Shown here: one piece after another, positions 1 to 5,866 of the stretch
How positions within the stretch are numbered: position 1 is the stretch's first letter
How the letters are laid out: each line of letters starts with the position of its first letter
Source of the DNA: Rhodothermales bacterium
GTDB lineage: Bacteria; Bacteroidota; Rhodothermia; Rhodothermales; UBA10348
Direction of reading: 5' to 3'
Assembly: GCA_013003255.1 (NCBI GenBank)
Contig: JABDJZ010000404.1
Location: forward strand, 1 to 9,124
Length of the DNA stretch: 9,124 bases
Notes under the pieces: model-generated
Seen by the model: the letters and a program-made list of their open reading frames with translations, nothing else
Databases searched by the model: none
What the model was told of the DNA's origin: nothing
Program-made: the position numbers and the translations under genes

Positions 1-1
1 C

Positions 2-238
2 GGGGCAGCCGCGCCCTCAGCCGCCACGGGGACCTATGGGACAGCCGTTGTGCCCTCAGCGGCCGCCACCCCGATGTGGGTCCCGGACCGCGGGATGACG
101 CCGCAGCCGTACTTCGATGAAGCGGCGCAAATGCAGGGAGAACGGCGGCCACGCAGTCCCCTGTCCTGGGAGCGTGCGCCGGCGGCCGGGATGCCCGAGA
201 AGTCCGCCACACCAGTGCCTGGTCCGGATCGCCCGTGA
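2..238 (+). CDS. C-terminal fragment of an unidentified protein, cut by the window edge
   Basis: This frame is open from the left edge to a TGA at 236-238, giving 78 residues of the end of a longer protein. The visible part is rich in Pro, Ala, Arg and Glu, with no membrane segment or recognisable motif, so it looks like a disordered tail. Two near-copies of a CCCTCAGC-(G)GCCGCCAC segment near positions 15 and 54 give repeated Pro-Ser-Ala-Ala residues. The main reason to call it coding is that its stop overlaps the GTG start of the aminopeptidase as GTGA, the usual sign of translational coupling. A competing frame starting at position 1 is open to a stop at 118-120 and cannot be excluded. I do not recognise the family. 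Confidence 0.4.
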   Translation, partial: GAAAPSAATGTYGTAVVPSAAATPMWVPDRGMTPQPYFDEAAQMQGERRPRSPLSWERAPAAGMPEKSATPVPGPDRP

Positions 239-2790
239 GGCACTGGCCCGTCGCGATTCTCACCGTCCTGCTCGCTGCGTGCTCACCGGAGCCTCCAGCG
301 CCCGGCGTCCCACTGGACCTGGCGATCGATCGCTCTGAGACCATCTCCGAGGTGGCCTACGACCTGTATCTGGACATCCCGCGGTCGATGGAGGCCTCAA
401 TTGAAGGCCGGATGACGATTCGGTTCAACCACGCGGGTGGCGACCGAGTGGTGCTGGATTTCGTGTCGGGATCCATCACTTCGGCCGTGCTGAACGGTGC
501 CGAGGTCAACTACAGCGTGGTGAATGAACACGTGTTGGTCCCGGGCGATGCGCTCCGAGCCACAGGCAACGAATTGACGCTGGACTTCACGGCGGGCGAC
601 GCCTCGCTCAACCGAAACGAGTCCTACCTCTACGCGCTGTTTGTACCGGATCGGGCGCGACAGGCGCTTCCCGTCTTCGACCAGCCGAATCTCAAGGCAC
701 GGTGGACCCTGACGCTCGACGTCCCCACCGGTTGGACGGCGCTGTCCAACGGGGCGGCTGGAGAGGCGATTCCTCGTGAGGATCGGTCCCGCCATGTGTT
801 CGCCCAGACGGAGCCAATTCCCACGTACCTGTTCACCTTTGTAGCCGGCGAGTTCGAGACCGTGACGCGCCAGGTGGATGGCCGGCCGATGACCATGTAC
901 CACCGGGAGTCGGATGCGGGGAAGCTCGCCCGAAACGCGCCTGAGATCTTCGAGCTTCACGGCCGGGCACTGGAATGGCTCGAAGACTACACGGGGATTC
1001 CGTACCCCTTTGGCAAGTTCGATTTCGTGCTGATCCCCTCGTTCCAGTTTGGCGGAATGGAACACCCGGGCGCCATCCACTACCGAGCCAGCAGCCTGAT
1101 GCTGGATGAGAATGCGCCGCAGGCCAGGTTGCTCGGCCGCGCGAGCCTGATTGCCCACGAGACCGCGCACATGTGGTTCGGGGATCTGGTCACCATGGAC
1201 TGGTTCAACGATGTCTGGACCAAGGAAGTCTTCGCCAACTTCATGGCCGCCAAGATTGTGGAGCCATCGTTCCCGGAGGTAAACCACGAACTCCGGTTCC
1301 TGATGGCCCATTATCCCAGCGCCTACGGGGTGGACCGTACGACCGGGGCCAATCCCATCCGGCAGGATCTCGAGAACCTCAACGATGCGGGGTCGCTCTA
1401 CGGGGCCATCATCTATCAGAAGGCTCCCATCGTGATGCGAAACCTCGAGGCCCTGGTGTGCCGGGAGGCCTTCCGCGATGGCATTCGCACGTATCTGTCC
1501 CGATTCGCCTATGCCAACGCCACCTGGCCGGAGCTGGTGGAGATCCTGGATGCCACATCTCCCGACGACATCACGGGGTGGAGCCAAGCGTGGGTGGAAG
1601 AAGCCGGGAGGCCGGACCTGACGCTCACGGTGGTGGACGGCGTCGTGAACATTGAGGAGGTGGACGCCTGGGGGCGCGGCCTCTCCTGGCCCCAGGAGCA
1701 TCGATTCCTGTTTGGGGGCCCCGCGCAGGATGACGCCAGTCTGGTCTACGGCACGCGCCCCGCACACGCCCATGCTCCTGCGGTGACGGAGGGAGGGGTG
1801 GGCTCACGTCTTCCGGACGGAACGACGTTCATCCTTCCGAACCATCGTGGCCGCGGATACGGGGCGTACCACGTTCCGGCGAACTACCTGGTCGGTCTCG
1901 CAGAAGCTGTTCGGGACCTGCCGGATCCGGTGGACAGGGGTGCGGCGTGGATCTCGCTGTGGGAAGCCGTGCTCCTGGGCGAACTGGACCTGGGGCTCTT
2001 CCTGCAGGAAGCCCAGGTGGCCGTGGTGGACGAGCCGGTCCAGTTGATTCGTGACCGTGTCTCTTCCAACCTTCGCCAGGCCTACTGGCGCTTTCTCTCG
2101 CCGGAGGAGCGCCTGTTGCGCGCTGCCCAGGTTGAAGCCATGTACGAAGAGGCCATGGCGGCGGCTCCGAATGCGCGCGAGCGGTATGCACATTTCAAGT
2201 CGTGGGTGGACGTGGTGCTGACGCCTTCCGGTGTAGCGCGCCTTGGGGCCATCTGGCACGGTGATACGGAACCGGGTGTCTCGCTTTCCGAATGGGACCG
2301 CGCTGAGATTGCCGCGGAGCTGGCCGTCCGGGGGGTGGCCCAGGCCGATTCCATTCTACAGCAGCAGTATCGTGCCATCGAGGATGCAGACCGTAAGGCT
2401 CGCTTTGGGGCCTTGATGCCCGCATTGACGGCTGACGTCCAGGAGCGGGAGGCGTGGTTCGAAAGCCTGACCTCGCTTGAGAACCGCGCGAACGAGTCCC
2501 GCGTGCTGGAGGGTGTCCGATACCTGAATCACCCGCTGCGAGCTCGTGAAGCGGAGCACCTGGTTCGACCCGCCCTCGACCTGGTCCTGGAGATTCAGGA
2601 GACGGGAGACATCTTCTTTCCGCGCCGCTGGCTGAATGCCGTACTCGGCGGCCATCAAACCGACGCAGTGCGCCAGGAGGTACGGGCCTTTTTGGACGGG
2701 CTGCCGGAGGACTACCCGGAGCGCCTCAGGGGCAAGGTTTTGCAGGCCGCCGATGGGCTGGAACGGGCGTCCGAGATCTCTGGACAATAG
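235..2790 (+). CDS. M1-family zinc aminopeptidase, predicted lipoprotein
   Basis: Predicted gluzincin that removes N-terminal residues from peptides, probably on the periplasmic face of a membrane. The N-terminus is a short lipoprotein signal with lipobox Leu13-Ala14-Ala15-Cys16. The M1 beta-sandwich domain follows (Phe148-Asp-Gln-Pro is a family landmark). The catalytic domain carries an exopeptidase motif read as GGMEH (273-277), the zinc site HETAH (308-312) with the third ligand Glu331 exactly 18 residues after the second His, and a candidate transition-state Tyr394 (IIYQKA). From about residue 470 to the end is a helical ERAP1-like C-terminal region. The length of 851 matches full-length M1 enzymes. 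GTG is the only usual start between the in-frame stop at 118-120 and the lipobox. No good ribosome site precedes it, so it may depend on coupling to the upstream frame. The family GAMEN/GGMEN Asn is replaced by His277; otherwise the active site is intact. Peptide specificity cannot be read from sequence. Confidence 0.95.
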   Translation: MRHWPVAILTVLLAACSPEPPAPGVPLDLAIDRSETISEVAYDLYLDIPRSMEASIEGRMTIRFNHAGGDRVVLDFVSGSITSAVLNGAEVNYSVVNEHVLVPGDALRATGNELTLDFTAGDASLNRNESYLYALFVPDRARQALPVFDQPNLKARWTLTLDVPTGWTALSNGAAGEAIPREDRSRHVFAQTEPIPTYLFTFVAGEFETVTRQVDGRPMTMYHRESDAGKLARNAPEIFELHGRALEWLEDYTGIPYPFGKFDFVLIPSFQFGGMEHPGAIHYRASSLMLDENAPQARLLGRASLIAHETAHMWFGDLVTMDWFNDVWTKEVFANFMAAKIVEPSFPEVNHELRFLMAHYPSAYGVDRTTGANPIRQDLENLNDAGSLYGAIIYQKAPIVMRNLEALVCREAFRDGIRTYLSRFAYANATWPELVEILDATSPDDITGWSQAWVEEAGRPDLTLTVVDGVVNIEEVDAWGRGLSWPQEHRFLFGGPAQDDASLVYGTRPAHAHAPAVTEGGVGSRLPDGTTFILPNHRGRGYGAYHVPANYLVGLAEAVRDLPDPVDRGAAWISLWEAVLLGELDLGLFLQEAQVAVVDEPVQLIRDRVSSNLRQAYWRFLSPEERLLRAAQVEAMYEEAMAAAPNARERYAHFKSWVDVVLTPSGVARLGAIWHGDTEPGVSLSEWDRAEIAAELAVRGVAQADSILQQQYRAIEDADRKARFGALMPALTADVQEREAWFESLTSLENRANESRVLEGVRYLNHPLRAREAEHLVRPALDLVLEIQETGDIFFPRRWLNAVLGGHQTDAVRQEVRAFLDGLPEDYPERLRGKVLQAADGLERASEISGQ

Positions 2791-2799
2791 CCGTTATTG

Positions 2800-2820
2800 C
2801 AAGGTGGACGCTCCACCTTG
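2800..2820 (+). terminator. Hairpin just after the aminopeptidase stop
   Basis: Perfect 9-bp inverted repeat, CAAGGTGGA and TCCACCTTG, with a CGC loop, starting 10 bases after the aminopeptidase stop. CCGTT at 2791-2795 and AACGG at 2828-2832 can extend the base of the structure around an unpaired segment. No T-run follows on the + strand, so it may act as a 3'-end stabiliser or a factor-assisted terminator rather than a classical intrinsic terminator. Confidence 0.5.
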
Positions 2821-2979
2821 CCCAGAACAACGGCACCGCCACACCTCACCCGCCGGAGGGCCTATATGCCCGGGATATACGGCGGATTTACAGCGCCTCT
2901 CCACGGCGGCCAGCCAGCAGGGCCGCGTTGTAATCTTACGGTCCACCCGCAGACCCATCAGGGTAGGCCCACAACAAGA

Positions 2980-3009
2980 CAGGGCCCGACCGTATGCGAT
3001 CGGGCCCTG
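2980..3009 (-). terminator. GC-rich hairpin, likely terminator for the minus-strand gene
   Basis: Perfect 10-bp arms CAGGGCCCGA and TCGGGCCCTG enclose a 10-base loop that can form two further CG pairs. Read on the minus strand, the stem is followed directly by TCTTGTTGT, which is T-rich, as in an intrinsic terminator. It lies about 104 bases after the stop of the 3113-3985 gene. The + strand side has no T-run, so the polarity favours the minus strand, although it may also block incoming + strand transcripts. Confidence 0.6.
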
Positions 3010-3112
3010 GAAATGTCCGGCCAGCCACCCACTAGCTGCCCGGATGCGCCCGCTTCGGAAGGAGGTGAAACGCCGGACGCAGTTTCAGAAAGAAGTCAGT
3101 CGTACCGAGGGC

Positions 3113-3985
3113 TCATGCAGCCAGGGGGCTCGTGACGCTGGTGCCGTCATAAAACAGGCCGTTGTCCAGCGGCACCCAGCAGGTTTTCAGTTGATCCATC
3201 AGGGCGCGGGCCGCACAGGCGGTGTCGCCGCGGCCGCAGACCGTCACCCCGGACCGGCGGATCCGGCGGTCCCGGCGCAGGGACGAGGAGTCGGCCCTTG
3301 GCGTCCAGATGGCGCCCACATTGAGTCCGGAGTTGTTGACCATCTCAATGCCGAGCGCCGCGGCACCCGGATCCGATGCCGAGATGATCGAGGTACGGGG
3401 TCCCGAGCTCTGGCCGATCAGAGAGACCATGGCTCGGACATCCTGTCGCCATAGTGTGCCACACAGTTCGACAACCACTACGTCGGGGGTTGAGGCCGCC
3501 AGATCATCCATCTGGACCCGGAATAGTCGCGACAGTTCGCGCGGGTCACAGGTCTGGGTTGAGACGTAGCCGTAGTCGGCCAGGTCCACGGCGGACACCC
3601 AGTTGCAGGATTCGCGAAACACGGTTCGCCGTCCGCCTGTGAGGCGCGACACCGCTACACGGAGTCCGCGGTTGGCCAGGCAGTCGGCCACTCGCGTGGC
3701 GAGGGTGTGTTCGCGGCTGGTGGCGTTGGCTCCTACCACGGCAACAACAGGCGGTATTCCTGCTTGCTCGGATGACGGACGCTCCGGATTGCGCTGAAGC
3801 GAACCGGCGGATCTGTTGGGGCTTGGGTGCCGATCGACACCCTGAGAGACAATTCTGGGTTTCAGGTCGCGCTGGCGGGGCGGCATTGCCGGGGAGTAGC
3901 CCGGACTGAATATGACGGTACGGGAATAGGTCTCCTGAACCGCCACAAAACCGTCATCCGCGGGGTGGGGGGCCGCGTTGAACAT
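3113..3985 (-). CDS. Pseudo-P-loop protein of MobB/DUF1611-like fold
   Basis: Predicted cytoplasmic protein of 290 residues, with no signal or membrane segment. Residues 1-80 are polar and probably disordered. From residue 80 there is an alpha/beta nucleotide-binding pattern: a beta strand, then the Walker-A-like G85-A-N-A-T-S-R-E92, then ADYGYVST (136-143) and the strand PDVVVVELCGTL (167-178) where a Walker B or substrate site would lie. This order recalls the C-terminal P-loop domain of DUF1611 proteins and MobB; this rests on remembered family patterns and is not proven. The consensus GxxxxGK[ST] has become GxxxxSRE, so ATP or GTP hydrolysis is doubtful. GC-rich third positions support coding. 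A longer version from GTG at 4063 is possible, but the ATG at 3985 lies just downstream of a sigma-54-like promoter and is preferred. No Shine-Dalgarno is seen. Same strand as the upstream two-component operon. Confidence 0.8.
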   Translation of the reverse strand: MFNAAPHPADDGFVAVQETYSRTVIFSPGYSPAMPPRQRDLKPRIVSQGVDRHPSPNRSAGSLQRNPERPSSEQAGIPPVVAVVGANATSREHTLATRVADCLANRGLRVAVSRLTGGRRTVFRESCNWVSAVDLADYGYVSTQTCDPRELSRLFRVQMDDLAASTPDVVVVELCGTLWRQDVRAMVSLIGQSSGPRTSIISASDPGAAALGIEMVNNSGLNVGAIWTPRADSSSLRRDRRIRRSGVTVCGRGDTACAARALMDQLKTCWVPLDNGLFYDGTSVTSPLAA

Positions 3986-4032
3986 GATGGGGGGTGATGT
4001 AGTGGGAATCACGGGGTTGTGGAAAACCCATC

Positions 4033-4048
4033 TACGAACACCGTGCCA
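4033..4048 (-). promoter_or_regulatory. Candidate sigma-54 promoter of the pseudo-P-loop gene
   Basis: On the minus strand the sequence reads TGGCACGG-TGT-TCGTA. Against the sigma-54 consensus TGGCACGRNNNTTGCW, the -24 half is perfect (eight of eight including the purine). The -12 half matches at T, G and the final W but has C for the second T and T for the usually conserved C. Spacing is exact. A start site about 12 bases further on, near 4022, would leave an untranslated leader of about 37 bases before the ATG at 3985. The upstream neighbour encodes a sigma-54 activator, which fits. Confidence 0.45.
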
Positions 4049-4056
4049 AACACGGT
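4040..4056. repeat. 17-bp dyad overlapping the -24 element
   Basis: ACCGTG and CACGGT form a perfect 6-bp inverted repeat around CCAAA. It covers most of the -24 element of the candidate sigma-54 promoter, so a protein bound here would compete with sigma-54 RNA polymerase. It could equally be a chance dyad. Confidence 0.35.
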
Positions 4057-4116
4057 TATCCACGATTTTCGTAGCGATTCGCGTCAGATCGGTCCGAATC
4101 TGTCGCCTGAGTGTTT

Positions 4117-4156
4117 CAACAGTGTCTCACCGCTGTCTCGCGGCACACACCTGTTG
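4117..4156. repeat. Nested inverted repeat upstream of the sigma-54-like promoter
   Basis: CAACAG (4117-4122) and CTGTTG (4151-4156) form an outer inverted repeat, and CCGC (4130-4133) with GCGG (4140-4143) an inner one around TGTCTC. It lies just after the response-regulator stop and roughly 95 to 135 bases upstream of the predicted sigma-54 start site, where enhancer sites for activators usually sit. It might instead be a weak transcript hairpin ending the operon; no T-run follows on the minus strand. Confidence 0.35.
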
Positions 4157-4177
4157 CACCGACTACCATCCGTAGAT

Positions 4178-5866
4178 CTACTCGATTCCGGTCTCGGCCA
4201 GCCGTCTGTACAGCGTCGCTCGACTGATCCCGAGAAGCTCGGCGGCCGCCTTCCGGTTGCCGTTGGTATGGCTCAGGGCCGCCAGCAGGCGCTCCTTGCG
4301 CGTCGAGCCGGCCACGTCGGGTGTAGACTCCGTTGCGTTTCTGACCTCCGGAGGGAGGTCTGGAGGCTGGATAACCGAACTGTTGCAACGGATTACGGCA
4401 TACTCCACCGCGTTGCGGAGTTCGCGGACGTTGCCGGGCCATGCGTAGTCGATCATGGCGCGCATCGCTGAGGAACTGATGTCCGAGACATCCTTCCCGA
4501 TGCGTGTACAAAACTTGGAAAGGAAGCTCTGAACCAGGATCGGAATGTCTCCGCGGCGCTCCCGTAGAGCCGGGAGGTCAACGCGAGCCACACGGATCCT
4601 GTAGAGGAGGTCAGCCCGAAAGCGTCCTGCCTCCACCTCCTGCGGAAGGCTGCGATGAGATGCAGACACGATCCGGACATCCACCTTGCGGGGTCGCGTC
4701 TCGCCGACGCGCGTCACGGTACGCTCCTCCAGAACTCGCAGCAGGTTAACCTGGACGTCCAGGGGAATGTCGCCAATCTCATCGAGAAACAGCGTACCGC
4801 CATCTGCTGCGCCGAAAAACCCTCGTTCGTCGCTGACGGCCCCGGTAAAGGCTCCCTTCTTGTGGCCGAACAACTGGCTGGCGGCCAGTGACTCGGTCAG
4901 TGCCGCACAGTTCACGGCAACGAATGGCTTGGCGGATCGGCTGCTCGCCCGGTGGATGGCCCTGGCAACCAGCTCTTTCCCGGTTCCGGTCTCCCCCTCG
5001 ATCAGGACCGTGGTGTCAAGTACGGCCACGGCCTGAATCTGCGAGAACACCGACCGCATGCCGGCGCTTTCGCCAATCAGATCATGGTAGTGGGAGTCCT
5101 GGTTCAGCTGGCGCCGCAGGTCATGGACCTCGGTCACATCATAGAACACAAAAATCCGGCGCAGACTGTTTCGCGGATCTGCCTGGACCTCAACCTCCAT
5201 GAAGAAGGAGCGGCCATTCCGGTGAGTGACCGTGGTCGTGATCTTCTCCGCCTGCTTGCTGCGGGGCTCCTCGGCGATGGTCCGGAGGGCATCAAGAGTG
5301 GACGCGCCAAAGGGGAATATGTCGTACCACATCCGCCCCTGCGCTTTTTCCTCCGTAGTCCCGAGGAGTCGGCTGGCCACACGACTGATGAACGTAATTC
5401 GACCAGCTCCGTCAGTCATGGCCGTACCCAGCCTGAGTCCGTCCAGGATCTCCTGAAGGTCGTCGTGGCTCTTCTGCAGGTCGTGGAGCCGTTCGTGCCG
5501 GTTGAGAGCCACCTCAATCATGGCCCTCAGTTCCCTCTCCTTGAAAGGCTTGAGGATGTATCCAAAAGCACCGGAGTCCTTGGCCCTGCGAATGGTCTCT
5601 TCGTCGCCGAAGGCCGTCAGAAAGATGACGGGGACATCATGCTTTTCACGGATCTCCATGAAGGCATCGATTCCATCCAGCTCACCCTCGAGCCGGACGT
5701 CCATCATCATGAGGTCCGGCTTCAGTTCCAGGGCACGTTCCACGGCCTGGCGCCCCGAGGAGACCAGGTCGACCACCTGATACCCGAGTTGCTCCAGGTG
5801 GAACTGCAACTCGAGGGCGGTAAAGACCTCGTCTTCCGCAATCAATACGCGATTCCTGAGACTCAT
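4178..5866 (-). CDS. NtrC-type sigma-54 response regulator with PAS domain
   Basis: Cytoplasmic transcription activator that uses ATP to remodel sigma-54 RNA polymerase at promoters. Domains in order: receiver at about 5-120 with acidic Glu11-Asp12, phosphorylation site Asp56, Thr84 and Lys106; a PAS domain at about 137-250 that may sense a second, internal signal; AAA+ domain at about 265-490 with Walker A GETGTGKE (291-298), GAFTGA loop (338-343) and Walker B LFLDEIGD (Asp362-Glu363); Fis-type HTH at about 520-562. The intact GAFTGA and all receiver residues indicate a true phosphorylation-controlled sigma-54 activator. Its ATG overlaps the stop of the kinase gene as ATGA, so the two are co-transcribed and probably translationally coupled, and the kinase is its partner. 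The length of 562 is longer than NtrC because of the PAS insert. Likely targets are the sigma-54-like elements at 4033-4048 and 9115-9120. Confidence 0.95.
   Translation of the reverse strand: MSLRNRVLIAEDEVFTALELQFHLEQLGYQVVDLVSSGRQAVERALELKPDLMMMDVRLEGELDGIDAFMEIREKHDVPVIFLTAFGDEETIRRAKDSGAFGYILKPFKERELRAMIEVALNRHERLHDLQKSHDDLQEILDGLRLGTAMTDGAGRITFISRVASRLLGTTEEKAQGRMWYDIFPFGASTLDALRTIAEEPRSKQAEKITTTVTHRNGRSFFMEVEVQADPRNSLRRIFVFYDVTEVHDLRRQLNQDSHYHDLIGESAGMRSVFSQIQAVAVLDTTVLIEGETGTGKELVARAIHRASSRSAKPFVAVNCAALTESLAASQLFGHKKGAFTGAVSDERGFFGAADGGTLFLDEIGDIPLDVQVNLLRVLEERTVTRVGETRPRKVDVRIVSASHRSLPQEVEAGRFRADLLYRIRVARVDLPALRERRGDIPILVQSFLSKFCTRIGKDVSDISSSAMRAMIDYAWPGNVRELRNAVEYAVIRCNSSVIQPPDLPPEVRNATESTPDVAGSTRKERLLAALSHTNGNRKAAAELLGISRATLYRRLAETGIE

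Larger units (their letters stand above)
2791..3112. other. Convergent intergenic region without a gene
   Basis: This 322-bp stretch separates the stop of the aminopeptidase from the stop of the minus-strand pseudo-P-loop gene. It holds two perfect-arm hairpins, listed separately, and a small palindrome at 2863-2879 (TATAT and ATATA around GCCCGGG). Open frames here on the + strand (for example 2797-3135) resemble nothing, run into the antisense of the next gene and have no credible start. I see no tRNA, riboswitch or CRISPR structure. Confidence 0.6.
4018..4064. repeat. Inverted GTGGAWAA pair (DnaA-box-like) bracketing the promoter
   Basis: TGTGGAAAA at 4018-4026 and TTATCCACG at 4056-4064 face each other around the candidate sigma-54 promoter. 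Each differs from the DnaA box TTATCCACA, or its complement, at one base. Together they are an imperfect inverted repeat with 7 of 8 matching positions. Two sites are too few for an origin; they could be operator sites. Confidence 0.3.

Noticed and set aside
397..1773. 458-codon minus-strand open frame opposite the aminopeptidase
   Set aside because: It is antisense to a clearly conserved M1 enzyme and has no recognisable domain.
3057..3068. Strong Shine-Dalgarno AAGGAGGTGA on the + strand, equivalent to the 16S 3' end on the other strand
   Set aside because: No ATG, GTG or TTG follows at a usable distance with a credible protein, the frame runs antisense to the pseudo-P-loop gene, and no other rRNA sequence is adjacent.
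2636..3454. 272-codon + strand open frame
   Set aside because: It spans the end of the aminopeptidase, the gap and the antisense of the next gene; its composition is Arg/Pro/Gly-rich and matches no family. It is a product of high GC.
3986..4063. N-terminal extension of the pseudo-P-loop protein from GTG at 4063
   Set aside because: It would place the candidate promoter and both dyads inside coding sequence and adds 26 residues without recognisable pattern; ATG at 3985 is preferred, though not proven.
4018..4064. Replication origin
   Set aside because: Only two DnaA-box-like sites, no AT-rich unwinding region and no dnaA or dnaN nearby.
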